A stretch of 64,000 nucleotides of DNA from contig JARWMV010000232.1 of the NCBI GenBank assembly GCA_030998015.1, positions 1,674,001 to 1,738,000 of the forward strand. Direction: 5' to 3'. The stretch's first letter is position 1. Each line of letters begins with the position of its first letter. The notes under the pieces were generated by a model. That model did not search any database, was not told the origin of the DNA, and saw only the letters and a list, made by a program, of their open reading frames with translations. The DNA is from Ceratorhiza oryzae-sativae (lineage: Eukaryota > Basidiomycota > Agaricomycetes > Cantharellales > Ceratobasidiaceae). Positions 25,105-37,389 of the stretch are shown here, one piece after another. The translations under genes and the position numbers were made by a program.

Positions 25105-27871
25105 TCAAAGTATCTTGCAAACACTTGGCTTCAAGTTAGCATACAGCCGATCGTAGGTCTGTCTGTACGTACCTTCTTTAGACTTGACTGTGCCGTAGTC
25201 TAGCATATCATCCATAGTGTAGACACGCTCGCCTGAAAGTTTGTTGATGGCTACGATCGTCCTAGGTTTGAGGAAATCTGGGATAATGAGATCCACTGGG
25301 TGATCATCTGGGAGATTGTAAACCGGGTCATTGCTATAGTATTGCGGGGTTACGTCTTTTGGAATCTCCTCATGCTCGGTATCATCCCCACCTCCTCCGC
25401 AAAGCTGTAGTCTCTCCATGAGTGTCAGAGGTTATAGCTAACGCCCACTACTCACATCATGTGTTACATAACCTGGAGTAAGTTGCGATTTTGAGAGCGA
25501 AAGCGGCTGTTGGGCAGCTGGCTGATTAGCCGTTGTTACAGGTCCCAACGCTTGCGTCAAAATGGTCTTGGCGTCAAAATGGTCTGAAGGGTATTCAAAC
25601 AATTTGTCTTTGACGTTGCGGGCAATCGACCATGGCAGATTGATATACTTGTACCCTTCTTTGAAGGGCAAGACAGTGACTGCCAACGGTCGTAAGTAAT
25701 GCTCAATTAGGATGTCCCGGAACACATACGCTGGTCATTCCAGGTAAAGGGACCACGGTATATATCGAAGCGAATCATGCCAGTGTTAGCGATGAAGACA
25801 TAGGGAACATTTGTACGATTCCAGCCTCCGACGACAACTTCGTGAACCACTTTTTTGGCATAGAAGTTTTGAATGTTCTGTGGATGAGAGTAGTTGAACC
25901 GATTCACATAGTAGTCTGTAGCTGGAGTGAGCCTTTTTATCTTCAAACGGACACGCAATGACTCACTTCCGGTAGAACACCCATGTTGTTTCCCGAGTTT
26001 CCAATGATCATAGATATCACTTGTGAACGCATCTATTTTCTTACCAACCGGACTGTCAAACGCCTGTTCCGTCGTGTTGGTATGATACTGATGAATTGGT
26101 TAGCAATTGAATATGATGCACTGTTTGAGCACAAACCATGTATGTCCTTCTATTGGCATCTAAATACTTCCGGGAAAATGTGGGAGTATCGTTCGAACGG
26201 CCCAAGTTTAAGCCTACAGAGCTCGGTTTAGTAGCTTGGAGACTGGAAACAGGAGCAGGAGCTTACTCATCCATCCTGTATATTGTGATTTTAGAAATAT
26301 ACCAGGGTACGCTTGAGTGATCCACTTACCGACTGTTTCCATAAAGCGACCCGATTCCAACGCCATACTGTGCTCATCATACCTGCGACAAAACCGAAGG
26401 TGCGTGTGCCCTTTACGGCTATTAGCACGAACAATTTGTATCGACCGGGACACGCACCTCCGAGGATTGCAATGGGGGTCTTCGGATGATGCTTCCGGAT
26501 GGCCTTTTGGACAATCTCCCAGCCTTGTTGGCTAACGACAGACATATGTCTGAAAAAAAAAACAGGATTAATATCGATCCTCGGTAAGAAACCATGTCGC
26601 TCAGACATACCCTGCAAGTAAGAATAGGTCGGTCGGCTTCCGCACGAGCTCTTGGAACTGTCATAGCTCTGTGATTAGCGACGGTATACAATTGAGAGCT
26701 CGGTTGAACAAACCCATGGTTCTGCAACCATATCCTGCGGGCTCTGAACAGTCGTGTTGACGTTGCGTTCTTTGAAATCAAAGATGACACCAAGTGAAGT
26801 CACTTGTCGGCCGCTAGCTCGAGCGTTGAGCCCATACAACTAACATCAAGTAAGACGGCGCCTTACCGCAGGGTCTTGAAACGCCGATACAGTGACCCAA
26901 TAGGCTTCTTCACAGCTGTCCCGTTTCCAAGACTCAAAATAAACGCGTTCGAGGTAAGATACCGGCTTTCAGGGCGCTTGGGTACAAAATTGTCCCGTCT
27001 AGCCAAGATATCAGTTCTCGAACGATACACTACGCTTCAACATCACCCACACGTCAAAGGTCACATCAGCTGTTTCGCATTATCAGCTTAGTGTCTAGCG
27101 TTCAGCTCTGCGTGATACTTACATTCGTAAAGCTCGTGACTGTAAAGAGTTGATGTGCGTCAGAACCTGAAGGGTGCGTGTGACTTGGAAGGTACCCACT
27201 TTCCGATGGCCATGATATCGTAGGGTATCTCGAGGAATGGTTTCATAGCCTGCCAGTCGTGACTGCTGGTCTCCCGGATTGGAGATGGCGTGATGCTGAA
27301 CTTACTTCGTGTCCATTAACGCCTGGAAGCGGATATCCGTCCGTGAGGCCAGACCCGTCATGCAAATCTCCCGAATCAACCAGCAATAGATCAACATTCC
27401 TCCTAAGGAGTAAAAATGGTTTAGAGGAATTGCAAACCCCAACAAGGAAGTGAAAGACATGCCTCTGCAATTCGCTTCATATGTCCAACAAACGAAGCAA
27501 AATCGCCGAGTGTCCCACTGCAGAAACAAAGAGGCCTTAGATTGTTGAACGAGCGTGAGCCTTGGGCACTTACGAGTAGTTGGGTTCGGGCCAATGGTTT
27601 TTGGTATGTCCGAGGAGCCAGCCTGTCGCCGAAAAAGTTGAATGCAACAGGCTGACAGTAAATCGTTTGCTACGCACCATGGGTATCGCTGGTATGGAGA
27701 ATATTGACTAAGAAGAGGGAGAAAAACTTATTACAGAAAGGTGGCAAGCGGTCTAATGAGCTCACTATCGCCCCATTCCAGTGGTCCCTTGGGAAGGTCT
27801 GGTACCAACTTGGTAGCATAGGACAGCCCGGTTTGCAGAGCGCACAAGTAAATAAAGTCGGTTAATCGCAT
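25105..27871 (-). CDS. Metallophosphoesterase with 5'-nucleotidase-like C-terminal domain (YHR202W-like)
   Basis: This is a calcineurin-like phosphoesterase, probably secretory or vacuolar, since the start (MRLTDFIYLCALQTGLSYA) looks like a signal peptide. Metal-binding motifs appear in order: NILHTSDTHG (D-x-H), LLVDSGDLHDG (GD), IMAIGNHE (GNH) and, further on, GGHTHLRF (GHTH). Also visible are NFVPKRPESRYLTSNA, GVIFDFKERNVNTT and DLFLLAGHMSV. The C-terminal region contains FTSDIYDHW, WNRTNVPYVFIANTGMIRFD and GYVTHD, typical of the fungal YHR202W family. Family members hydrolyse nucleotides or other phosphomonoesters, but the substrate here is not known. It has about a dozen introns. The junction after KRIAE (about 27455) has only a GC donor and does not restore frame cleanly, so a local indel is possible. 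The end is at 25105. Confidence 0.83.
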
Positions 27872-28271
27872 AGTCGTTCCTCTTGAAATTCTATATCACA
27901 GCGAATAACCCAGCGCGAGGTGGCTATGGTGGTTGAAGCCAAGTCGATCGAACCAAGGCCTCCAAACAAGGCAAAGCTCGTCAATTGGCAATTCATCGTG
28001 ACCGATCAAACTCAACGGAAGCGATCACGTTCTTCATACACTTGAATTTTGAACGTGAGTAGTGTACATGCTTCGTATTTCATGGATCGATATTACAAGG
28101 GGGGCACGCAAGCAATCTGCACCACAACATGCGGAAGCAAGGAATATTATCACAAGCAAAACAGGTTTTTGAAACTAGGAATTCAAGAGTAAAAGTTACA
28201 CCAAACAGCAGTTTGGGCTATTCGTCAAAAAGATCCATTGCGCCAATTGTCGAGTTCGTAAAAGATAGCTT
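27872..28271. other. Intergenic region, phosphoesterase promoter and CCCH gene 3' end
   Basis: The 400 bp lie between the phosphoesterase start and the stop of the next minus-strand gene. A/T-rich; no gene or motif recognised. Confidence 0.4.
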
Positions 28272-30463
28272 TTAGTCCATGTGGAAGAGCCCGTCCTCCT
28301 CGTCATTGGTCTTGACTGGCTGGGCGAGTGGGCTAGCCCACGTGGTGCCCTGCCAGCGCCTCATCTGGTTGGCCTGGCCAGTGGCCGGCGGTGACATGGG
28401 TGTCTGCGACGAGGAGCTGGGGGTGCGAGTCATAGCAAGTCCAGAAAGCGCAGGAGAGGGCCCAGTTTTGTTCAAAGTGGAAAAGGTTGGTCTCGGCGGA
28501 GTGTTATCGTCAAGCGCGAACGGATCGTAGGCGCGAGGTGTGGTGCCAAGACGTGGCCCGTCGGGAGACCAATCGTATTGACCGTTCGAGGGGCTTGCAG
28601 CAGGAACCAAATGCAAGCGGCTGAGCCCCGCGGCAAGTCCCTGAGGGAGACTCTGACCAGGCGCGTGGTTTCGCAATGCACGAGTCGAGGGTGAAAGGGC
28701 AGATGAGAGCTCGGCCTTTTGAGCGCCGGGTATAGGCCGGGAATGCATCGCTCCAAGAGTTGAAACTGGGTCGATGGACGCTGAAATAGCAAAATCCGGC
28801 GCAAGGCCTTCACCATGGTTATTCATCGTGCTTTGTTCGAATGACTGAGCGGAAACGGCCCTGCCTCCACCTGTCAAGCCAGTAGGTCGATGGGCATGAG
28901 CCAAGAACCCGGCAGAAACATTAGATGTTCCCATGAGCGACGAAGACACTGCCTTGCTCTCCTCCTCACCAAACCGACCCTGCGAGATACCTCGCATTTG
29001 GGGATTGTTGAGGTTAGCCGAAGCGTCAGCCTCGCGTCCCCTTGGCTTGTTTTGTTCATCCCAAATAGACTTGATATCAAGCATGTTTGTAGATGGAACG
29101 GACCTTGAGAACAGCTGGCTGTCGACACTGGGTCGAGCCCCATGCTTGGTTCGACTCATTCTTCTTTCGCGTTCACTTGGCGATAACAAGTCGGTCAAGC
29201 TGGAAGGCAAGAACTCTTCCAAATCCTCATCTTCTACTGCATTGTCGAGGTCACGGGCCCGAATAGTCCGCTTGTCTCCCCATTTCGAGTTGAATGGCAT
29301 GGCTTGAGTGGCCGGCTCGTTCTGACCCAGACTGTAGGAAAGGAAAAGGGACTTGGATCCAGGAGCGGAAAACGGAGAGGAGCCAAACGGAGCAGGATTT
29401 TCGCGAACTGGAGGTGAGGTCCCAGGCGAGAATCCGTTGACGCTTGAGCGGGTAACATGGCCAGGAATAAAACCGGGAGATGCTTGTGGTGGAGAACCGA
29501 CAGGGCCAAAGTCTACAGGCGCATTATTCCGACCAAGGCGAGCCGCGGATGAATAACTCCCAGACGAACGAGCGAGCGGAAGTGGGGATGGACGGCGTTG
29601 GGAATCTCCGGGAGCTAGGGTCGACGTCGGAGGCGCCTGTGTGTTCGGGGCAGTTCCATTGTTCACGCCAGCGTTGGCATTAGTCGTCGAAGGTGGCGGG
29701 GGAGCAGACGATGCGACTGGGCTAAACTGGCGAGGAGGAGGCTGACGGGGTGTCGCAGTGAGTTCGTCGAGATCGTCCGGGAGATTGTACGGAAAGTCCG
29801 TATCCTTCAACGCAGGTCCAGACAGAGCGTCCGACAAGGCGGCGGGCGTGGGGGCAGCTTTCGAAATCGTGATCGGCGCCCTAGAGCCGATGCCCATTCC
29901 GATGGGCGGGGACGCTCCCTGCACGTTCCCCGATTTGCGCTCACGGGAGCGGCCAGCATGGTCTCCCTCATGGCCACCCCGCCGACCACGGTCACGTCCC
30001 TGGCCTCCCTTCTCGCCGCTCTTGCCGCCAGCAGCCGTTTGGGCAGCCCGTTTGTTGCGCTTGTCCATCGACATCGGCTGGCCGGGCAGCACATGGGCAA
30101 GAGCACACTTGTGTCCGAATTTGCAGCTCCCCTTGACGAACCAAGTGCACACGCTCTTGGATTCGCCCGGTTCGACCACATGGTGCGAGAATGGGCACGC
30201 AGAGCCAGCAGTGCAGCCTCCGACCTTGAAGAACTTGCACGGTACACTGGAGTATGATATATCAGCGATGCACCATCGCCCATCGCTCGACAACTCACTG
30301 AGAAAGATCCTTGGCTGCACGACAGGTGTTCAAGGTCAGGAAACAGACGACAAGACGAGCAAATGCGACACACATTTGGAGGAGGCCTTCCCCTTGCCCG
30401 TCTTGTCCTTGTCCCGCTCGGCGAGACATCGTCTTGCTGGTTGTTGGCACCGTTGGAGGGCAT
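28272..30463 (-). CDS. CCCH zinc-finger RNA-binding protein (Lee1/makorin-like tandem fingers)
   Basis: Two adjacent CX7CX5CX3H zinc fingers open the main exon: CKFFKVGGCTAGSACPFSH and CTWFVKGSCKFGHKCALAH, followed by VLPGQPMSMDKRNK. The rest, about 600 aa, is low-complexity Ser/Pro/Ala-rich and probably disordered, with no RING finger seen, so Lee1-like is a better label than makorin. The fingers suggest RNA binding. The start is ATG 30461-30463 (MPSNGANNQQDDVSP). A 16-nt exon at 30299-30314 gives KDLS and joins cleanly to HVPCKFF. Exon 1 must be read in a different frame upstream (MPSNG) and downstream (ERDKDKTGKGKASSK), so one base appears missing at about 30420. Function beyond RNA binding is unknown. 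Confidence 0.78.
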
Positions 30464-30847
30464 TATGATGGCTGGATAAATAGAAGAGACCGTACGCAGG
30501 TTTAAGGTGTGGAGAAGGTGTGGCAAGGTGGTGGCCGCCAGGAAGCAGCTCTTAGCGAGCCAGTCGGCATCCGCGGAATATCGGTAGGCAAATTTACCCA
30601 CAACAAACCAAATAAAGGCATCAGGCGCGATTCTGCTCCCTGCCCCTGAACCGCATTGGCAAAGTATATGCGCTGGCAACCAATCCTGCTTGACCCTTGC
30701 ACTGTATCCTCCGTGGTTCGACCCAGCACAGCGCCTGAGACCACACCGCTATGATGAGCCTCAAGCCGGGTCCAATCACAATGCACCAACAACTTAATAT
30801 CCATTAGGTTCATGTAATATTTGTGTAATGCACGCTAAGCGGTGTGT
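30464..30847. other. Intergenic region upstream of the CCCH gene
   Basis: The 384 bp hold the CCCH promoter and the eIF2-alpha 3' region. No additional gene was recognised. Confidence 0.4.
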
Positions 30848-32130
30848 CTAAGATTCATCGGCCGAATCCTCTGCACTGTCTCCAGAAACTTCTTCGTTCT
30901 CCTTGGCCGCCTTCGCAATGAGCGCTGCCAGCTCGAGATCCTCTGTTTCGGAAACTGCTTTGGGCTGTGGAGAAAAAAGGTTAGCATATCCCACTCCCCG
31001 GCGTCTCCAGAGCCTACTTACCTTCATCTTGACATTGAGCTCCCCTCCGTCCTCGAGGATAGTTATCCTGATGGCCTCGATAGCCTTCTCCAACGTATCA
31101 ACTCCAGCAACCTTACGTACAAATCAGCGGTCCTATTGCCCGGCTCACATCCACACAGGCTTACCTTGTCAGTTGCATTTGTGCCAAGTACGTAGAAAGG
31201 AGGCGCGACTAGTTTCGCCTTTACGGGGACTGTTTCAGTGCTTACGGCCTCCCCTGCCTTGAGGGCACGCTTGATAGCATCGATCCCAGCAGGTTGGAAG
31301 CAAGTAAGCTCAATGTCTGCTCGCAGCTTAATGGGCTGGGGGGTTAGCCTTCGGGCAATAGTCGACATTAAGGAAGTCAACACGGGTTGAGAGATATTCA
31401 GCCCCTCGAACACATCAGCGGATCTATGGGCAACGTTTCAGTATATCCTAGAATAAGCTTGACGACACACTCACGTCAACGCCAGCTTGAACGCGTCGTA
31501 TGTATGACCATACTTTGTCGCAAGCGGCCAAACAATCTGCTCATAGAGCTCTTCCAGCTTCCCCTCGTCCGATCCCCCAGGGACCCCGGCCTCCTCCTCT
31601 TCCTCCTCTCCTTCCTCTTTCTTGTGCTCCGGCTTGTGCTCGACCTCCTTTGGCGGAGCTTCGGCATCGACGACACCAGAGGTTCGAGTAGCGACATGTC
31701 GCATAATCGATGCGACCGCTTTAGATTTCATAAACTTGTCTTCACATTTCGTAATATCTTCCGGCGATACACGTCGCTTCGACAGATCGATATAACCTAT
31801 GCATCAACTTGAGCTAAGTAGGTCACTCGCTCATTGAAAAAGACATACCCTTTTCTTTGTCTACACGAAGCACGACCACAACTTCATTCCGTCCCACCCG
31901 AATAAGCTTCTGGATACTCCTAATACGCCTTCGGGAAAGCTCAGATAACAAGATCATGCCCTCGATATTGTCATACTCGAGCTTGCCACAACCCTAATCA
32001 GCTCACGCTCCGAGCGGATGCAAGCCAATTTACTCACCAGCTTGACATATGCACCCATCTCGGCAATCTGACGGACTTGGACCATGACCAAGTCGTCTAC
32101 CTCGGGGTATTTTTGTTGATAGTACCTCAT
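30848..32130 (-). CDS. SUI2: Translation initiation factor eIF2 subunit alpha
   Basis: eIF2-alpha is part of the ternary complex that brings initiator Met-tRNA to the 40S ribosome. Phosphorylation of its conserved serine turns on the integrated stress response. The S1 domain is clear: [39 protein letters not shown] (with the regulatory Ser in [11 protein letters not shown]) and [20 protein letters not shown]. The helical domain ([20 protein letters not shown]) and C-terminal domain ([33 protein letters not shown]) follow, ending in an acidic tail. The start is taken at ATG 32128-32130 ([11 protein letters not shown]); it lacks the few extra residues seen before the S1 domain in yeast, and an upstream exon could add them. 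An acidic insert of roughly 40 aa lies between the S1 and helical domains. No frameshift was seen. Confidence 0.94.
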
Positions 32131-32346
32131 TCTGCCGTCGAGGATGGTCGTAGATCAGCGGGCGCACATTTCACTTGGAAAGTATTTTGCCCTGGCACGT
32201 GATAAGCACTCACGGCCTCGATATGACTCGGCGCAGCCACAAAGTAAACGCATTTCCGACTCGTGTCAATGACATGTAGCTCCAAAGTTCAATTCAATTC
32301 CTGTAAAATTTTCGCATAATTTGTGCATATATCACATAATAAATCA

Positions 32347-34086
32347 TCACTCTGGCATTTGGAACAAAATTTTGCCGCATTTCCCTTCGTTGAATAGTTT
32401 GTATGCTTCAAGAGCAGTCGACTCTTCAAAAGGAACGATCTTGTTTATTATGCCCGATTTACCTCCGACTGAGAATATGTCCTGATGACTTCTGAGGAGC
32501 TCGACGCAATAAGGGAAGATAGATCGCACTGGACATCTTCCAAACGCAAGGCTAACGTTCTTTGAATAGAGTGCGTCACCGTTGATAGGGAATTGGGGAT
32601 GGGTATGGACGCCTGTGGAGATTATATAGTTGGTCACAAAATGGTTGCTGATTCAGAGAATTGACTTGCCGACCGATGATATCACCCCGAATGGGCGAAT
32701 AAGATTATAGGCCAATTCAAGAGCTGAATTGTTTCCAACGACCTAGTGTTTTGTTCAATCAATGCATGAGAGCCACGGTGGCCATGTTGACTTACTTCGA
32801 GTACCGCATCACAACCATAACCATTTGAAAGATCACTCGAAACACTCGGAGCATCATCTAGGGAAACAACTCTGATCGCGCCGCCAGGGCTAGAGCCCAA
32901 AGCTTGAAGCACCGTCTCGGCCGTCTCCCGACGGCTTTGATTGGGGTCAACGGCAACAATCGCGAAATTGGATACTCCAGTAAATCCAGGAGCTCTACGA
33001 GACTAACAAGCGCACACTGCATCCAAATCATTGAGCATGTAACCGTGTCCAGAACCCAAACTTACCAAACCAACTGGTCCTAGCCCAACTACTGCAAACG
33101 TCAATCCGCAATCTTTGGCTTCAAGTTTAACTGCACGCGTATCCACCGTACTAGCTTTCAAGCTTCCGGAAGGAACAGGAAATGATCGGCCTGTGAATGC
33201 AGGGGCTAGATTCGGGTGCTGTATGGCCTGCAGGGCAGCAAAATACCCTGTCGGTAATATGTCTCCAAGTAGAACCAACGAGGCGTCGCTGACACGATCC
33301 CAGGTAGTAGCCTCGGAGGGTGGTGCATCATCGGGAGGAAATTTGAACAAGGTTCCGCCGGCATGGGGTACCCGAACGTATTGAGCTTGAGCACCCGGAA
33401 GGCGTGGTGATCCAAAAAGCAGAGAATGCTCGCATCGTGATGTAAACCCCGTTCGGCATGCACTTGGATCATTTAGTACGATACCACCAGCTGACGATCA
33501 GAGCCAATCACGTACCGACATTCACCGCAAGAAGAGGTAAATGGAGATACGACCTGAAGATCGTATAAGGTAAGGTGAAAAGTTGTCGTCGGCGACTGAA
33601 TTATCACATACTTTGTCGCCCACTTTCAAAGTAGAGTACAGTGACGGGCGACCGGAAGCGTTTGTCCCGAAATTGTCCCCAAGTGCGACTACTTTGCCTA
33701 CAAACTCATGTCCAGCAATATAACTGTAACGGTTTTTAGATAAAGGGGCGTGGTTCATTGGTGTGGTATAGCCTACGGCACGTCAAACGGCTCCAGCCCT
33801 CGGTATGCATGCAAGTCGCTACCGCATAGACCTGCCAGCTTTAGGATGTGGGTTCAATGGACTGTTAATCTAGCACCTATGCAACAGAGAGACGCACTGT
33901 GACTTTAACTATTGCGTCATCGGGGTAAACTATCCTAGTATCGCCATATTTAGGGCATTCTGTAAAAAACGGTGTAATCCCGTAATCTTACTGAGGAATA
34001 TCTTGGGTTTCGAAGCGGAGCTCTGGTGGGTTGCTAGGATGAAGGCGCAAGGATTTCATAGTGTTTTCTCCATGGGAAGTTGTCAT
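32347..34086 (-). CDS. Zinc-type medium-chain alcohol dehydrogenase/reductase
   Basis: This is an NAD(P)-dependent medium-chain dehydrogenase. The N-terminal catalytic domain contains AGLCGSDLHAYRG (catalytic zinc cysteine region) and GHEFVGKVVALGDNF (GHE zinc motif, joined by an intron at about 33711-33775). KVGDKV and CGECRY mark the structural-zinc lobe, and GFTSRCEHS follows. The Rossmann fold reads FAVVGLGPVGL (GxGxxG), and a later CDAVLEVVGNNSALELA segment follows. The end is KCGKILFQMPE at 32347. The start could be 34086 (MTTSHGENTM) or 34059 (MKSLRLHP, the usual MDR start). The closest relatives are formaldehyde- or sorbitol-dehydrogenase-like MDRs; the substrate is not predictable. 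About eight short introns. Confidence 0.85.
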
Positions 34087-35117
34087 GTTTTGTCTTGTCA
34101 ATTCTCTCGAACGGCTAATGGACACTGTTATGGTCGTTGATCGACAGTTCGATCGATCGGACTCACGTGCCGAAGCGATCTATTCCAAGTGAACACTCGT
34201 GACTTGCAATCCACTCCAGTCAAGCAAAGGCTCAAATTCCCAAGGCTAGTTGCCCCCGAGCGACTAGCCTGCCTGTCTTCCTTGGTTCATAGTCATTAGT
34301 TGACCCGGCCCAGTCGTCATCCCTAGACTGAGCGGCCAAAGTGAGTACCGCGTCGCCTTTGGAATCAAGTTATTTTGTAGCGTCGCCATTTAGATGGTCG
34401 CTTGCAAGCACGCGTATCAGGTTTCTTGAAGTTTTATTTAAATTAGAATTGCCAGCTTATACTGACTCAATTATATAGCCCTATCCGTTAGGTGGTCGTT
34501 TCTAATAATTTAAAAAGTAAATGGCCTGCCACTCGCACATGAACATCTTCAAGATTTGGGACCGTATTGAACCAGCGGGTGAGGAGCGGCTCATTGGTCG
34601 GTAATTTGTAATACTCCTCCAAGTTAGAGCACATTCAACTACCCTGGCTACCGGCTTTTTCGAGTGCAGTCAATTAATATTCCTGATCTTCAGGCACACA
34701 TGGATAGGTCGACTGACAATGCTATTGAACTTAACGACTTGATGTATACTAGAAAAACCATTCGGTGTATCCCTTTATTCAATGTTACCAACAAGGGGCA
34801 TTATTTTGTCGTACTATCCAATAGGCTCCTCATGGGGATTAGCTAGCCATGTGTGAACAATGAATCCTAGCTCTCTGTTCGCGCATATAGCGCTGGATTG
34901 GTTTATGTGTGCCTGGCGGATACTTTCGTCTACTCGGTTAGCAGAGAATAAGACAATGTAGAATATCGAGTCGGCGTGGCGGTCGTCGCATGCATCCCTG
35001 CGCTTGGGTGTTGTCGTGAATTTATATCCTTGCCCAGACTTGGTCTCCTCTGGTATTTGAAATTTGCATCAATCGTCGCCAGCATCATTCAAGCGATTGA
35101 CAAACTGATACACCACG
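34087..35117. promoter_or_regulatory. 1-kb divergent intergenic region between the ADH-like gene and 5-FTHF cyclo-ligase
   Basis: The sequence is A/T-rich with no supported ORF. One CACGTG hexamer lies at 34164-34169, 78 bp upstream of the dehydrogenase ATG. No other motif was recognised. Confidence 0.4.
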
Positions 35118-36090
35118 ATGAATGTCCCGAACACGATCAAGACTCAAAAGGCGGCACTGCGAAAATCGGTCTTGAATGCACGTTCCCTCCTGTCTCCCTC
35201 ACAAATCAAGAGCTCTTGTACGTCAGCGGCCTCCCTTGCCCGTCTCTTTCATAATATCACTTGGACTCGCAACAGCAGAAGCCCTGACCAAAAAGCTACT
35301 TGAATCCTCCGAATTTAAATCAAGCACATCCGTCAGCTGTTTCTTGAGCATGTCTGGCGAAGTAGACACAGATGGGATCGTCAGAACGGCACTGAGCAGT
35401 GGCACGCTGGGTTCATCGCAGCGTTGAGTGCTGGGATTGATTCGGTTTAACCAACAGGCAAAACCCTCTATGTTCCACGAATGAATGGCCAAGTTATCAA
35501 TATGCTTCGTGTGTACGACCTTAGAGATCTAGACTCATTAGAGGCCGGGAAATGGGGGATCCGTGAACCCAGCCTTCTGAGGGATGGGGCCGAGCGACAG
35601 GAAGGTGTGCAATCAACCATAAGCTGTCTACAAATATTAGAGGACTCTCACTCTGTTTTGCAGCACTGCAGCGAGGGGATCTTGACTTGATTGTCATGCC
35701 AGGTACGCATCGTACATGCCAATCAGTATGGGTAGCCTAGATTGGCGATTTAGGAGTTGTGTTTGATAGCAAATGTGCGCGTCTGGGATACGGGAAAGGT
35801 CAGCGCTTTTATTTGTATGCGGCCTATAGGTACTTCATTTCCCTCCAGGATATTACGATAGATTCATCAATTCATATGCTGAGAAATACGGAGAGGCCCG
35901 CATTCCAAAACTAGGTTAGTAGGCTAGGTCTTTACTGTGGTTTAAGAAATCAATCTTTCATGTCTCAGTGGCGGTTGCTTTGGACGAGCAAATAGTCGAG
36001 CCTGGGACGATCCCGATGGAGAGCCACGATAGGGTGTTAGATGCTATCTTGACTCCTACGAAGAGCTTCTCTCGGGATTCACAAACTTAG
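35118..36090 (+). CDS. FAU1: 5-formyltetrahydrofolate cyclo-ligase (MTHFS)
   Basis: This enzyme converts 5-formyl-THF to 5,10-methenyl-THF using ATP, rescuing stored folate. The start MNVPNTIKTQKAALRKSVL is the usual N-terminal helix. An intron (35216 to about 35276) joins SPSQIKSS to EALTKKLLESSEF. Then come SCFLSMSGEVDTDGIV, TLYVPRMNGQVINMLRV, LEAGKWGIREP, and the signature DLIVMPGVVFDSKCARLGYG continuing into KGYYDRF. The stop is at 36088-36090. The intron after ALSSG (about 35401-35460) uses a GC donor (G|GCACGC) rather than GT, which is either a rare GC-AG intron or a base error. Other introns are ordinary. The gene is complete and of normal length, about 200 aa. Confidence 0.9.
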
Positions 36091-36450
36091 TCGACCAAAA
36101 TTCTGCTAGTTTCGCTTGTATGTAGAGTTAAACCAAAAATATTTTTCTGATACGAAGTAGGGCAAATACTATACAAATGGATATACGAACATCTTTCAGA
36201 CAGTAGGTGTGGTGTAACCCCCATAAAACGCCTGGGGGAAGGGGTTATGCAGCAGAGGGCCCAACGGAGTTGTAGGAGAGGCGGCCACTGGCATATTGGG
36301 ATCCACAGCCAATTATTAGGTGGGACTGTGCCATCGCTAACACCGTGATGAAGCTGCACAACCTTTTGGTCTCGAAGTGCCTGCAGATCGATTGTTAGGG
36401 ATTGTGTTTGGGTATTGGTAAATATGGCTTACATCGTTGGTTTCTTTCCT
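36091..36450. other. Short convergent intergenic region
   Basis: The 360 bp lie between the ends of two convergent genes. It is expected to hold both terminators; no gene recognised. Confidence 0.4.
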
Positions 36451-36949
36451 CTATTCCATCTCATCCAGAGCAGCCTTCTTCCTCTCAACATCTGCGGCAA
36501 GTTTCTCTGATGCTGTTTCTTGATCTGTGTGCGTATCCATCAAGTTACGTGGTCAAGACCATAAACAGCAACTTACATCAATCGTCTTCAAGGCGGCTTG
36601 CTCATCTGCAACGCGACTCGTGTGCATGCTGAGCCTTGTTCAACGCCTTGGCAGCATCATGCTCTTGGCGAACGGTCTTTTCATAGGCGTGGATAGCTTT
36701 GTCGGTCATCTGAACAATCGACGAGTGAGTTTATGACTGCCATAGTATCAGGCAAAGGCTTACCTTTTCGGCCTTGACTTCAGCCTTTTCTGCGGCCTCG
36801 ACATCCTGACTGTGCTTCAGCGCGTTCTGCAGTCGGAAGTATGAATTAAATACGGAATCAAGTTGATGGCGGAGACTGACGGCATCGCTCTTGGCCTCTC
36901 GTTCGAGCATCTTCTCGATCGACTTGACGTCTTGTTCGTGGGTGGACAT
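36451..36949 (-). CDS. Small Lys/Ala/Glu-rich coiled-coil protein
   Basis: Three exons encode about 140 residues, almost entirely charged and helical: MSTHEQDVKSIEKMLEREAK, HSQDVEAAEKAEVKAEK, then TDKAIHAYEKTVRQEHDAAK and KLAADVERKKAALDEME. The protein is predicted to form a coiled coil, with no catalytic domain. It resembles a family of small basidiomycete proteins sometimes labelled Ncp1-like DNA-binding proteins; that label is from memory and weak. Two one-base slips are needed to read through, at about 36615 (before VADEQAALKTID) and about 36490 (before LAADVERKK). These match the pattern of indels elsewhere in the window. The function is unknown. Confidence 0.6.
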
Positions 36950-37389
36950 GGCGGTAATGAGTAGGGTTTGTTATTCGGCAAGTGTGGGTGAGTTTGTGTT
37001 CTCAGCCTGCCGTCTTTGGGGCTATTATACTCGCCCTGTTACGCGTCAAGTCGCGTCATAGACTACGTCATGTATTCAATCAACATTAGCTGCGCTCAAC
37101 TTAGCCATGACGCGGCTCCGAAGTAGCATCGCCACACATAAGCGTACAAATCCGATGTATTCAAAGCTAGGAACGCATACAGAAAATTAGGCATGATTGT
37201 CCAAGAGCGCTAGATAACCCTTCACATCTTCCAACTCCTCATCCCATACACAGATTTTGGTCGCTCACGTACCGGCTCATCCATAGCTACACCCTTGCGG
37301 GCAAGTGCCATGACAGTCGCGAAATCACCTTTTCCAGAGGCAATCATGGACGTTGGGCGACCGAACCAGTCACCTCTTCTCCAGCTCTC
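36950..37389. other. Intergenic region
   Basis: The 440 bp lie between the coiled-coil gene start and the LIM gene end. It contains the coiled-coil gene promoter. No gene recognised. Confidence 0.4.

Noticed and set aside
28890..30468. Long plus-strand open frames opposite the CCCH gene
   Set aside because: They are shadows of a Ser/Pro/Ala-rich coding exon; they contain no domain.
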